Shown here piece after piece: positions 9,322-18,383 of a DNA stretch of 64,000 nucleotides. The notes below the pieces were generated by a model, which saw nothing but the letters and a program-made list of their open reading frames with translations, was not told the DNA's origin and made no database searches. The stretch lies in assembly GCF_002234615.1 (NCBI RefSeq), contig NZ_NMQW01000015.1, positions 106,146-170,145 of the forward strand, in the 5' to 3' direction. The position numbers were made by a program, and so were the translations under genes. The first letter of the stretch is position 1. The number at the start of each line of letters is the position of its first letter. The stretch is from Paenibacillus rigui. GTDB lineage: Bacteria > Bacillota > Bacilli > Paenibacillales > NBRC-103111.

Positions 9322-9609
9322 TTACTTCGCCGTGACGAGTTTATCTTGAGATTTCGGACTGCGGGTCTTCCTGTATTTGATCTTGGTCGCTTCCCCTCCA
9401 CGCAGGTGACGAATCGATTTGTGGTATTCCAGGATATGCTTCACCTGGTTGGCCAAATCCGGGTTAATCTCAGGCAATCGCTCGGTTAAATCCTTGTGCA
9501 CCGTACTTTTCGAAACACCGAATTCTTTCGCTATTGTGCGAACCGTGTGCTTCGTTTCGACCAGGCAACGTCCGATTTTAATGGTTCGCTCTTTGATGTA
9601 ATCGTGCAC
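9322..9609 (-). CDS. spoIIID: Sporulation transcriptional regulator SpoIIID
   Basis: DNA-binding regulator of mother-cell genes, switching from sigma-E to sigma-K programmes. The 95-residue product opens MHDYIKERTIKIGRC and carries the helix-turn-helix IAKEFGVSKSTVHKDL (about residues 27-42), followed by the basic C-terminal helix HLRGGEATKIKYRK used for minor-groove contact. The GTG start at 9609, with GGAGG eight bases upstream, gives the length known for the family; the ATG at 9645 would overlap the promoter. The gene follows a sigma-E-type promoter and precedes mbl, as in B. subtilis. Confidence 0.95.
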   Translation of the reverse strand: MHDYIKERTIKIGRCLVETKHTVRTIAKEFGVSKSTVHKDLTERLPEINPDLANQVKHILEYHKSIRHLRGGEATKIKYRKTRSPKSQDKLVTAK

Positions 9610-9643
9610 TCCCCTCGCCTCCCTACTCGAGTTAGTTTGGTAC

Positions 9644-9671
9644 ATTATATGAGGGGCGCTAACTTATATTC
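9644..9671 (-). promoter_or_regulatory. Sigma-E-type promoter of spoIIID
   Basis: On the minus strand a GAATATA -35 is followed after 13 bases by a CATATAAT -10, one mismatch from the CATACAAT consensus. SpoIIID is a known sigma-E target, which supports the assignment. Confidence 0.6.
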
Positions 9672-9745
9672 TTTGTTTCCAAGCGTGACAAGCCTATTCC
9701 ACCCAATTATTTTCAAGGACAAGCTTCATTTGGGGGTTCAGGTAC

Positions 9746-9774
9746 AAAAAAAAGGGAGCGTCTGTGCGCCCCCT
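9746..9774 (-). terminator. Terminator after spoIIQ
   Basis: Minus-strand stem GGGGGCG / CGCTCCC (one G-U pair) followed by eight T residues. Confidence 0.85.
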
Positions 9775-9798
9775 GAACCTTTTGTAAGCCAATGAAGA

Positions 9799-10524
9799 TT
9801 AATGGCCGGAGATAAACGTTTCGGGATTCAAAGCCGGACCGCCTTGACCTTGGCGAACCTCGAAGTGCAGGTGGTTCCCCTGATCCTTCTCCAGCTCGTT
9901 GCGTCCTGCCTTGGCGATCACGTCGCCCTTCTTCACTTCCGCATCTTTAGCCACTTTCACATCACTCAAGCTTTGGTATACGGTTACCAATCCGTTAGGG
10001 TGCGTAATTTCAACCAGATTGCCCACAACCGGATTTTTTTCCACCGCAGTTACTTTACCGCTCATTGCGGCCATTACATCGAACGGCTGTGCATCCGGCT
10101 TGGAGAAGTCAATCCCCATATGAGGAGTGAATTCTTGACCGTATTCCACCATAGCGGCTTGACGCACTTCACTCGAAGCTTTGCTATCGAAGTATTGAAG
10201 CACCACTTCCAGCTCATTGCGATCCTTGAACGGCCATTGCATCGTTTCGGCAGTAGCGTTGACACTCACAGCATCGGGGCCCATTACGCTGTCGGTTACC
10301 GTAGGTGTGCTGTCCATTCCCAAATCTTTCAGGGAGGACTTGCCAGCATCCTGGTAGACCCACATTAACGTTAAGATAATTGCCGCCGCTGCCATGTACG
10401 TTGCAGGAAACACCCATTTTTTAGCTAGTAACCTTTTCCAAGCGGATGTTGGACTGCTTTGCGCTCCTTCAGTTGGTTTAGGAGCTTGTTCTTTGGTCTG
10501 TAAATCTCTTTTTTGATCATTCAT
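9799..10524 (-). CDS. spoIIQ: SpoIIQ-like M23 family endopeptidase-fold protein
   Basis: Forespore membrane protein that docks with mother-cell SpoIIIAH during engulfment. It has an N-terminal cytoplasmic tail, one membrane segment (about residues 39-57) and an extracellular LytM/M23 domain. Here both Zn-binding motifs look intact: H-x3-D as HMGID (His 135, Asp 139) and H-x-H as HLHFE (His 218, 220). B. subtilis SpoIIQ lacks a full set, so this protein may keep peptidase activity or metal binding. It lies between spoIID and spoIIID and behind a sigma-F-type promoter, which supports SpoIIQ over a generic M23 peptidase. Confidence 0.88.
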   Translation of the reverse strand: MNDQKRDLQTKEQAPKPTEGAQSSPTSAWKRLLAKKWVFPATYMAAAAIILTLMWVYQDAGKSSLKDLGMDSTPTVTDSVMGPDAVSVNATAETMQWPFKDRNELEVVLQYFDSKASSEVRQAAMVEYGQEFTPHMGIDFSKPDAQPFDVMAAMSGKVTAVEKNPVVGNLVEITHPNGLVTVYQSLSDVKVAKDAEVKKGDVIAKAGRNELEKDQGNHLHFEVRQGQGGPALNPETFISGH

Positions 10525-10530
10525 AGATTT

Positions 10531-10583
10531 ATCACCTCGCTAACCATTGTTGCCACGGATACGAGTTTTATACGCGAGGTGAT
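10531..10583 (-). promoter_or_regulatory. Sigma-F-type promoter of spoIIQ within an inverted repeat
   Basis: On the minus strand GTATA (10569-10573) is followed after 14 bases by GGCAACAATG (10545-10554), a full match to the sigma-F/G pattern GYATA, 14-15 bases, GGNNANAHTR. A perfect ten-base inverted repeat, ATCACCTCGC / GCGAGGTGAT, flanks it at 10531-10540 and 10574-10583; the downstream arm contains the spoIIQ Shine-Dalgarno sequence. Confidence 0.75.
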
Positions 10584-10679
10584 CTATTTTTTTATTATAT
10601 TTTCAAAAAATACTAGGTTTCTCCATTGCATACAATCCCAAGTCAGAACAGACTTTGGAGCCTGTCTATCAAACAGGGG

Positions 10680-11726
10680 CTAAGAGGGCTTTGGTAGAAA
10701 AGCGTCTGCCGGCTGAATGGCAATCCCTTTGTAATAGTATTTGACGATCTCCTCCGCCTTGCGGCCTTCCAGTGCCATGCCGTTCGCTCCCCATTGGCTC
10801 ATGCCAACCCCATGTCCGTAGCCGAACGTCGTAATCAGCACATCGCGTCCTTTCCAGCTCCACTGAAATTGAGAGGAGGCTAAGCCCAGCTTCTCCCGCA
10901 GCTCTCTGCCGGTAAATATCGTCCCGCCAACGGTCATTTTCTTAACCCGGTGCCCTTGTGATGTCTCCAGCACTTTCATGCCGCTCCCGGTGGATGCGGG
11001 AACGCTCGTTCGAAGTCCCAGCCTGCTCTGAAGCTCCTTGGCGGTCATCGTGACGGTTTCCTTATACCGGGGGGAGAGGCTCACATCCCATGGGCTCGGT
11101 ACGCTTCGCAAATACGGAATATATTGATTCCAGTAATCTTCTGAGTTTTCCGTATAGCCGTTGCTTGTTGAGAAAAAAGTAGCCTGAATCGGCTTCCCTT
11201 CATAAGTCAAGATCATCCCGCTCGTTTCCCTCACCGCCCGATCCAGCTTGTCCGCGTTATCCGTATAGGCCTTGCCCCAACGCTCCTTCAGCTCCTCATC
11301 GGAGACATATGCTTGATGAGCGACCGTATCGGTGACCCAGGCTCCTGCAGCGTCAGCCGGGATACCGGTAAAATCCTGCTCTACGACCCGCCTTACGATA
11401 TACGTGCGGGCAGCCAGCGCCTGGGCCTTCATGGCCTCCGGTTCGAACTCAATCGGCATCTCCCCTGCCAAAACGCCCCTAACGTAAGTCTCTAATGGAA
11501 TTTGTTCTACTTTGCGCTGCTTGGTCAAGTAGACAGGGATGAGAAACGGCCGCTCTTCCCGCAGCTGTTCCGAGATAGCTCCCTGCTGGGCCTCGACCCC
11601 TGTAGGGACTGCAGAGGGACCATGACTTTTTACGAGAATCGCGGGGACGAGCAAAATGACCACAGTGAAGCTGGACAGACACACCACAGCCCATCGGATC
11701 CATCGTTTCCTATGAAATTGAATCAT
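10680..11726 (-). CDS. spoIID: Stage II sporulation protein D, lytic transglycosylase
   Basis: Membrane-anchored peptidoglycan hydrolase acting with SpoIIM and SpoIIP to thin septal wall and drive engulfment. The 348-residue protein has an N-terminal anchor (about residues 11-32), the catalytic Glu in GEMPIEFEPEAMKAQALAAR (Glu 89) and the C-terminal GYGHGVGMSQWGANGM segment typical of SpoIID. The ATG follows GGAGGAG. It lies between murA and spoIIQ as in B. subtilis. I found no convincing sigma-E promoter in the 260 bases upstream. Confidence 0.94.
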   Translation of the reverse strand: MIQFHRKRWIRWAVVCLSSFTVVILLVPAILVKSHGPSAVPTGVEAQQGAISEQLREERPFLIPVYLTKQRKVEQIPLETYVRGVLAGEMPIEFEPEAMKAQALAARTYIVRRVVEQDFTGIPADAAGAWVTDTVAHQAYVSDEELKERWGKAYTDNADKLDRAVRETSGMILTYEGKPIQATFFSTSNGYTENSEDYWNQYIPYLRSVPSPWDVSLSPRYKETVTMTAKELQSRLGLRTSVPASTGSGMKVLETSQGHRVKKMTVGGTIFTGRELREKLGLASSQFQWSWKGRDVLITTFGYGHGVGMSQWGANGMALEGRKAEEIVKYYYKGIAIQPADAFLPKPS

Positions 11727-11925
11727 TCCAGCTCCTCCATCTTCTGCCGATTCTAGAAGTCTGGTGAATATAACAACTCCAGACCTTCAGACTGCATGCA
11801 CCTTGTGACTGCAGGTAACATCATCTTATGAACCGAAAAGATAGAATAGAACCTTCTACGAGGATAAGAATCCGGCTCATCCGCCCGGTGCAGACGCCAT
11901 TTTTCACTGCATTGTAGGCAGAAGT

Positions 11926-11977
11926 GAAAAAAAGAAAGAGGAGACGCTCTCATTTTGGGTGAGAGAATCTCCTCTTT
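11926..11977 (-). terminator. Terminator after murA
   Basis: Long minus-strand hairpin with outer arms AAAGAGGAGA / TCTCCTCTTT and inner CTCTCA / TGAGAG, followed by CTTTTTTT. Confidence 0.9.
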
Positions 11978-11989
11978 ACGTTACGTTGT

Positions 11990-13318
11990 TTATGCCAAGC
12001 TCGGGGCCGCTGCGAAGATCGAAATCGATTCCTCACTCGGCTCGTAATCCGCCACTTCCACTGGAAGCCGTTCGATACTCGCCCCTAACTGCCGCAGCTT
12101 CGCCGTAATATCGACATAACCGCGATCAATATGATGCGTGCCGGTAATCTCGGTTTCACCATCCGCGACAAGTGCAGCCAGAATCAATGCGGCGCCGGCC
12201 CTCAGGTCGGTTGCACATACCTTCGCCCCCTGGAGTCTGCTGCCTCCGCTGATCACCGCACTGCGTCCATCCACCTTGATCTGCGCATTCATATTCGACA
12301 TCTGCTCGACATGCATAAACCGGTTTTCGAACACGGTTTCGGTCACGATGCTGGTGCCGTCCGCCGTAAGCAGCAGCGCCATCATCTGGGACTGCATATC
12401 CGTAGGAAAGCCGGGATACGGGAGCGTCTTCACATCTACCGCACGAAGCGGTTTATCCGTAAACACACGCAGACCATTCTCGTCCTCTTCGACATGAACG
12501 CCCATTTCCTGCATTTTGGAAATAACAGGACGCAGGTGGTCGCCAATGGCACCGTCGATATACAAATCACTTCCTGTAATGGCTGCAGCAATCATGTAAG
12601 TACCCGCTTCGATCCGATCCGGTATGACCGTATGTACCGCTCCAACCAGCTTCTCTACGCCATCAATGCGGATCAAGCCCGTGCCGGCTCCGCGAATTTT
12701 GGCACCCATGGCATTCAAATAATTAGCTAAATCGACAATTTCCGGTTCTTTCGCCGCATTTTCGATCGTCGTCGTGCCTTCAGCAAGTGCAGCCGCCATC
12801 ATAATGTTCTCGGTTGCCCCTACGCTGGCTACATCCAAGTAGACCTTGGCGCCCTTCAGACGTCCGGAAACGCGTGCTTCGATAAAGCCTTGACCCAACT
12901 CAATCTCCGCTCCCATGGCCTCGAATCCTTTGAGATGCTGATCAATAGGACGCGTGCCGATGGCGCAGCCGCCGGGAAGCGATATTCTTGCCTGACCCAT
13001 GCGGGCCAATAAAGGTCCCATTACAAGAAAAGATGCCCGCATTTTGCGAACCAGCTCGTAGGATGCCTCGCAGGTACGAATGTTGCGCGCGTTGACGCGT
13101 ATCGTTTCATCTTTATATTCAATTTCGACGCCTAAACTTTCCAAAACCTGATTAATGACAATCACGTCGTCCAGTGGAGGAGCGTCATGAATCACGCTTT
13201 CCCCTTCTGTACCTAATATAGAGGCTGCGATAATCGGCAGGACGGCATTTTTGGCGCCGTGTATTCTGACTCTGCCTGATAATCTCTGGCCGCCGCGGAC
13301 GATAATTTTGCTCATCAT
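11990..13318 (-). CDS. murA: UDP-N-acetylglucosamine 1-carboxyvinyltransferase MurA
   Basis: First committed step of peptidoglycan synthesis: transfers enolpyruvate from PEP to UDP-GlcNAc. The fosfomycin-target Cys lies in [13 protein letters not shown] (Cys 118), Lys/Asn of the [10 protein letters not shown] motif are present near residue 22, and the 442-residue length is normal apart from a roughly 20-residue C-terminal extension. Two adjacent ATGs (13316 and 13313) share GGAGGGGG and either could be used. The position upstream of spoIID corresponds to B. subtilis murAA. Confidence 0.94.
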   Translation of the reverse strand: MMSKIIVRGGQRLSGRVRIHGAKNAVLPIIAASILGTEGESVIHDAPPLDDVIVINQVLESLGVEIEYKDETIRVNARNIRTCEASYELVRKMRASFLVMGPLLARMGQARISLPGGCAIGTRPIDQHLKGFEAMGAEIELGQGFIEARVSGRLKGAKVYLDVASVGATENIMMAAALAEGTTTIENAAKEPEIVDLANYLNAMGAKIRGAGTGLIRIDGVEKLVGAVHTVIPDRIEAGTYMIAAAITGSDLYIDGAIGDHLRPVISKMQEMGVHVEEDENGLRVFTDKPLRAVDVKTLPYPGFPTDMQSQMMALLLTADGTSIVTETVFENRFMHVEQMSNMNAQIKVDGRSAVISGGSRLQGAKVCATDLRAGAALILAALVADGETEITGTHHIDRGYVDITAKLRQLGASIERLPVEVADYEPSEESISIFAAAPSLA

Positions 13319-13492
13319 GGTCCCCCTCCGCGCTGTTTTCTTTGCACACTTTTTCTAGTTTAGCATTGAATCTGCAGCATGTAAATTTCATTTGTGAGTA
13401 CTTCACGATACTATTCGGAGCTGCTCAGGGATTTACAACGGTTGTACTAACCATTGTTGACAAATATCCCCTCGGTTATTCTTCGGAGCGCT

Positions 13493-13744
13493 TTAAAACA
13501 TCCCCGGCAGCCAGGTAGACCATTGAAAATAATCAATGATAAATTTAGCTACCTGATAGCCTAAGGCGATGGAAAGAAAAATTTGAAGCAGCTTGCTCTG
13601 CGGACTGCGGGGGCGCTTCAGCATTTTGTCCAGCTGGAGCTCCTGCAGCGCCCACCATGAGCAGCCGATACACATCAGCACAATGGTAATGTTCAGCAAG
13701 CCGTTCATCCCCATGGATGATTTCATTTGATCCACAACATCCAT
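13493..13744 (-). CDS. DUF1146 small membrane protein (YwzB-like)
   Basis: Protein of 83 residues with two hydrophobic segments (about 16-32 and 53-70) separated by a basic loop KRPRSPQSK. It matches the DUF1146 family; function unknown. In B. subtilis ywzB lies between the atp operon and murAA; here it is still next to murA, but the protease and nuo operon separate it from atp. The ATG is preceded by AAAGGTGAG at eight bases. Confidence 0.82.
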   Translation of the reverse strand: MDVVDQMKSSMGMNGLLNITIVLMCIGCSWWALQELQLDKMLKRPRSPQSKLLQIFLSIALGYQVAKFIIDYFQWSTWLPGMF

Positions 13745-13776
13745 TCCCTGCTCTCACCTTTCTGTAATCGTGCTTG

Positions 13777-16311
13777 TTAAGGCAGCATTTTGGCCAGCAT
13801 CGATACGAACTCGGCTCGGGATGCCTGCTGGTCCGGACGGAAGCTTCCATCCGCATAGCCGTCAATCCAGCCCTCCGCCTTCATTTGCTTCAAAATTGGC
13901 GTGCCCCAATAATTATCATCCACATCGGTAAAAGGATTCGCTCCGCGCCGTTTTCCCGTCTTATTCAACCCTTTGGCTATCATCGAGATCATCTCCATAC
14001 GGCTGACCGGCTGGTCCGGCGCGAACGAGCCGTCAGGGTACCCGTCGACAATTCCGCTTTGGGCAGCGCGGGCAATATACGGATAAGCCCAGTGATCGGG
14101 TGCGAGATCTGTGTAGTAGATCCCCTTCTGCTTCGATAAATTAAGCGCTCTGCTCAAAAGCGTTGTAGCTTCGGCACGGGTAATCGCATGGTTCGGACGG
14201 AACGTATAATCGTCATACCCATTGATCACTTGCTTGTCGCTCATGGCTAAAATATTATCCATCGCCCAATGCCCGTTAATATCAGCATATCCGCCAACTA
14301 GCGGTTTGACACCTACTATCAATCGATACATATGGTGATCGAACGCTCCGCTCGCTCCGAGCTTAAGATAATAATTTCCTGTGCCCAGCCGCTGCCGCAG
14401 CTGTAGGGCATAGCCGCTGGAGCTGTTGGTGATCGGACGCATACTGCCGTCGTAAAGAGTGGCTCCCATCTCGATGCCGGACGGAATATCCGATACATCC
14501 ACTTGGACCAGACTGTCACCGGACAACGGGAATTGGAACCAATCCACATCGTCGGCCTTATCCATAAGCCCATCGTATTCTGTGTTCAGGGATACCGTTG
14601 TCGCTTGATAGGATCGATTGTTCGGTTCGTTCGGATCGATCTGCTTCGCATCATATTCTATCGTTAAATAATACTCTCCGGTAACAGGATATGGATACTC
14701 CTTTACGTTGCTCACTTTAATGTAGTAGCTTCCCGGGAATACCTCAGAGAGCTGCAAATTTTCGCTTGCCCCGTCTTCTCCGTCGTCAATGGTAACCGAC
14801 TTCTCTCCCTGCTTTTGGACAAAAAGCACCGGATCGATTCTCGCCGTATCCGTTGATAAGCGGATGTTCAGCGTTCCGGACTGCATCACCCGAAATTCGA
14901 ACCAGTCCTGATCGTTTTGCTGGTGAAACGTTCCCTTGATCGTCTGGCTGCGGGAAGGCAGCACCGAAGCTTTATACTGCTTGTCGTTATCCTCGAACGG
15001 ATCGCGGTAAATATCAAAGGAGGTCGTCATCTGATACGCCGCTTCCCCTTTGAAGTTGCGGTTGCCGAGCTGCAGCTGCAGGTAGCTGCGTCCCTTCGTC
15101 ACAGGAAGAACGGCTGCTTCCCCCGGTCCTACCGTTTGACTGGTGAAAGCGCCGGAGGCATCCGTATGCTGAACTGTAATGGATTGTCCACTTTCCTGCT
15201 GGAAGGTTATTCTCACCGTGCCATTATAAGAAGCATCAAAGGCGAACCAGTCCTGATCCGATCCCCCGCTAAACGAAGCGGAGATCGTTTTGCTGATGGA
15301 AACCGGCTTCGCCTGATCCTTCCGGTTGTTCGGCTCGTACATGTCCAGCAGCGGCATTTCACTCAATGCCCGGTCTGCCCGCAGCAGGCCGTAGCCTGTC
15401 GATGCATCCCAGCCGGGAGAGCCCAAATCGTCTGCGGTTTGGCGCAGCAGCTGCCGGATCTGGTAAGCTTTGAAGTCCGGATACTTGCTCCAGGCCAGGG
15501 CCGCAACGGCCGCTACCTGGGGCGCTGCCATGGAGGTACCGTCCTTATACTCATAGGACCCGCCCAGCGCTGTAGTAAATACATCCCATGGCGCCACCAG
15601 ATCAACCTCCGGTCCGGTATTAGAGCGGTTGTCTGCGGTTCGTTCCGCCGTCATTCCCCCTACAGCCAAGACCGTAGGGTACGCCGCAGGGTACTTCACA
15701 CGGTTACCTTCGTTGCCGGTAGCCGCGACAAGCAGAACATCGTGATCCTCCGCGTACTTTACGATATCGCTCATGTAAGTGGAATATTTGTTTAGCCCCA
15801 AGGACAAAACGACAATTTTGGCCCCATGATCTACGGCGTAACGAATGCCTTCACCAAGCTTGGCTTCACCGCCCGAGCCATCCGATTCCAGCGCTTTTAT
15901 CGGCATAATCTTCGCATTCCACAAGATGCCGGATACCCCTTTATCGTTATTCGTAGCAGCTGCAAGTACGCCGGCGACATTCGTTCCATGCCCATTATCA
16001 TCCCTTGGCAGAAGCTTCGGGCTAATCAGATTGATTCCATTTATTAAATTCGGCTGCAGATCCGGGTGACTCAAGTCAACCCCCGTGTCGACGACAGCAA
16101 TAATTATATTCGTATTGCCTTTCGCCACGTCCCAAGCTTCATTTACGTGAATTTGCTGTAAGTACGATTGTTTCTCGCCAAAAGGGTCGTCCGCCACAGC
16201 TGCCACTTGGACGGCTCGTTGTTGCGCCCCCGCCGATCCTGCAAATACAAACAGCAGGACGACTCCTACAATCCAGTGAACAAGGAGCTTTGCACCCTTT
16301 GTCTGCCTCAT
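13777..16311 (-). CDS. Secreted S8 subtilisin-like protease with PPC-like and SLH domains
   Basis: Surface-anchored serine protease of about 844 residues: signal peptide ending near AGSAGAQ, S8 catalytic domain with Asp 75 (VVDTGVDLSHPD), His 108 (DNGHGTNVAG), oxyanion Asn (AATGNEGN, about 200) and Ser 260 (DGTSMAAPQ), then three pre-peptidase C-terminal-like beta domains beginning with EPNN-type motifs (near 325, 425 and 550), then three SLH modules near 670, 725 and 790 each containing a GYxDGSFxP-like core. SLH modules would hold it on pyruvylated wall polymer, the product of csaB. I prefer the second ATG (16311) for spacing to AAGGA. Substrate unknown. Confidence 0.92.
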   Translation of the reverse strand: MRQTKGAKLLVHWIVGVVLLFVFAGSAGAQQRAVQVAAVADDPFGEKQSYLQQIHVNEAWDVAKGNTNIIIAVVDTGVDLSHPDLQPNLINGINLISPKLLPRDDNGHGTNVAGVLAAATNNDKGVSGILWNAKIMPIKALESDGSGGEAKLGEGIRYAVDHGAKIVVLSLGLNKYSTYMSDIVKYAEDHDVLLVAATGNEGNRVKYPAAYPTVLAVGGMTAERTADNRSNTGPEVDLVAPWDVFTTALGGSYEYKDGTSMAAPQVAAVAALAWSKYPDFKAYQIRQLLRQTADDLGSPGWDASTGYGLLRADRALSEMPLLDMYEPNNRKDQAKPVSISKTISASFSGGSDQDWFAFDASYNGTVRITFQQESGQSITVQHTDASGAFTSQTVGPGEAAVLPVTKGRSYLQLQLGNRNFKGEAAYQMTTSFDIYRDPFEDNDKQYKASVLPSRSQTIKGTFHQQNDQDWFEFRVMQSGTLNIRLSTDTARIDPVLFVQKQGEKSVTIDDGEDGASENLQLSEVFPGSYYIKVSNVKEYPYPVTGEYYLTIEYDAKQIDPNEPNNRSYQATTVSLNTEYDGLMDKADDVDWFQFPLSGDSLVQVDVSDIPSGIEMGATLYDGSMRPITNSSSGYALQLRQRLGTGNYYLKLGASGAFDHHMYRLIVGVKPLVGGYADINGHWAMDNILAMSDKQVINGYDDYTFRPNHAITRAEATTLLSRALNLSKQKGIYYTDLAPDHWAYPYIARAAQSGIVDGYPDGSFAPDQPVSRMEMISMIAKGLNKTGKRRGANPFTDVDDNYWGTPILKQMKAEGWIDGYADGSFRPDQQASRAEFVSMLAKMLP

Positions 16312-16864
16312 GTCCATGCTTCCTTTACGCTGATTTCATAGCTTTACTTGATTCTATAACCATACTACAATTCCCTGCTAAATCTGAACAATAGAAAGAA
16401 GTAAATAATGGATGTTTTATGAACGTTATGAGGTCAGACGCATACACTCCCAAGCCCATCTTTGATTCTTTAAAAAGATTCCGCTTTCATTTTCAACATT
16501 GGTACTGCCGCATGTGCTTCCGGAATTACAACTCATTACCCGCATCCATCCCCTCACAAACAGTCCCTATCGGGAATAAAAGTGAGCAGGCCGTGAGCGG
16601 CATGGATGTTCGACCGACCGACATGCAGAGCGACTACACGCACCTGGGATTTTCGCGCGCGTTGGCACCCTTCCCTTTTTCAGACAAGGAGAGCCATCCC
16701 CCTTATCTCGCAGATGCCAAACATATGTTCTAGACCCAGCAGCACAGCATGGAAATACATGAGGCAGCCGCGCAAAAAAGCCCGGACATGCCGCAACTGC
16801 TGCGGTCTGCCGGGCTTAAGACCCCCATGGGGGGCCCTTACTTAAATTGGCGGGAACGAACGGC
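16312..16864. other. Intergenic region between the protease gene and nuoN
   Basis: About 550 bases. It holds the nuo terminator (16774-16818) and a CCCCCATGGGGG palindrome at about 16823-16834; the protease promoter should lie in the left 100 bases but no clear sigma-A match stands out. A 104-codon plus-strand frame (16419-16733) has no convincing ribosome site and no recognisable protein features. Confidence 0.5.
16774..16818 (-). terminator. Terminator of the nuo operon
   Basis: Minus-strand outer stem AAGCCCGG / CCGGGCTT with an inner CCGCAGC / GTTGCGG stem, followed by six T residues. Confidence 0.88.
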
Positions 16865-18379
16865 TTAACTGAGGAAAAATAAATCTTGGGTTAATGAGAA
16901 AATACGATCGATCCACCCTAACACGACGTGCGGGATGATACCGAGCAGCACACTGATACCGGCACATACCCAAAGGGTAATACCGAGCGGAAGCGGAACC
17001 CGCACTTCTTTCGATTCAAAATCCGAGCGCAGGAACATTTGCCGGATAAACCCGAAGTAGTAGTAAAATGATACGACGCTGGTCAGCATCATCACAGCGG
17101 CCAACCAATAATGCTGTGTAGCCAGTATGCCTAACAAAATAAACAGTTTACCGAAAAATCCTCCCGACAAGGGGAGACCTGCCAATGAAAGAACCAGCAG
17201 CACTGTTGCCGCAGCTGTCCATGGCGCCCGGTAATACAAGCCGGCCAGGCCGCCAATTTGCTCATCTCCCGTTGAATGCTCGATAATCATCAAAACTGCG
17301 AAGATACCGATATTCATGAACAGGTAGGCGATGAGATAAAAAGCGAACTCCGAGAAATTGGAGTAATGCACCATAGAGAATTGGGCGGCAATCGGCACCA
17401 GCAGGTAGCCTGAGTTCGCAATACCGGAATAAGCCAACAGCCGCTTTAAATTCGTTTGCCTTAACGCGGTGAAATTCCCAACGATCATTGCAAGTGCCGC
17501 CACTACCATAAGTGCAAGTAGTACATCCTGGTGGAATGGCAGGCTCATTAACGAACCGATAGCAAAGACACCGTACATGACGCGGAATAATATTGCAAAG
17601 GCTGCACCTTTGGATACGACGGCCAGGAATGCAGTCACCGGTGTAGCTGCCCCTTGATATACGTCCGGCGCCCACATGTGGAACGGGGATGCGGCTACCT
17701 TAAAGCCGAAGCCCGCCAGCAGCAGAAAGAAGGACAAATACAGAAATGGCAGCATGGTATCCGCATGTTCACCTAATGCCGAATTGATTTCAGGAATACT
17801 GGTTGACCCTGACATCCCATAAAGGAAGGACATGCCGTACAATATAATAGCTGAGGAGATGCCGCCTAGCACAATATATTTAAAGGCACCTTCATTGGAG
17901 CGCAGGTCCTTTTTACGCATGGCTACCAAAATGTACGACGTAATGCTGAGCAGCTCCAGCCCGACATACAGCGTGATCAAATCACCGGATGAAGCCATTA
18001 TCATGCCGCCAAGCGTAGCAGGGAGCAGTAAATAATAATACTCTCCAATATGCGGTACTTCCGCTTCCTTGACGGAACCGACGCTCATAAAAGTGACCAG
18101 GCCCGCTCCGGTTAGAAGAATCAGCTTCATGATATTCGCAAAATCATCAATCCGGTAGCTGAAGTTAAGTAACTGCTTGGGCTCCGCCGGATTCAGATTG
18201 CTTATGACAAAAAAGACGGAAACGATGATGCTGATTAAAGACAGCCAGCTAAGCGCCGTCCGGTTCGTTTGCTTGGGCAGCAGCAGATCAAGCACAGACA
18301 AGACTACCGCTGCGATGACCAGAGTCAGCTCCGGCGCCATGATTCCGATATCGCTCCATTGGAGACGTAATTGTTCCAC
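16865..18379 (-). CDS. nuoN: NADH-quinone oxidoreductase subunit N
   Basis: Antiporter-like membrane subunit of complex I, 504 residues and about 14 hydrophobic helices. The broken-helix and proton-channel features typical of the family are visible: a conserved Glu in the LYVGLEL segment near residue 140 and Lys residues in NLKRLLAYSGIANSG near residue 315. It is the last gene of the operon and is followed by a terminator. The start is GTG, with AGGGGG eight bases upstream. Confidence 0.94.
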   Translation of the reverse strand: MEQLRLQWSDIGIMAPELTLVIAAVVLSVLDLLLPKQTNRTALSWLSLISIIVSVFFVISNLNPAEPKQLLNFSYRIDDFANIMKLILLTGAGLVTFMSVGSVKEAEVPHIGEYYYLLLPATLGGMIMASSGDLITLYVGLELLSITSYILVAMRKKDLRSNEGAFKYIVLGGISSAIILYGMSFLYGMSGSTSIPEINSALGEHADTMLPFLYLSFFLLLAGFGFKVAASPFHMWAPDVYQGAATPVTAFLAVVSKGAAFAILFRVMYGVFAIGSLMSLPFHQDVLLALMVVAALAMIVGNFTALRQTNLKRLLAYSGIANSGYLLVPIAAQFSMVHYSNFSEFAFYLIAYLFMNIGIFAVLMIIEHSTGDEQIGGLAGLYYRAPWTAAATVLLVLSLAGLPLSGGFFGKLFILLGILATQHYWLAAVMMLTSVVSFYYYFGFIRQMFLRSDFESKEVRVPLPLGITLWVCAGISVLLGIIPHVVLGWIDRIFSLTQDLFFLS

Positions 18380-18383
18380 CGGT

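Noticed and set aside
16419..16733. A 104-codon plus-strand frame in the gap before nuoN
   Set aside because: No Shine-Dalgarno sequence, no domain or composition signal; treated as chance.
16823..16834. CCCCCATGGGGG palindrome
   Set aside because: Short, single, and located after the nuo terminator; likely chance in a GC-rich spot.
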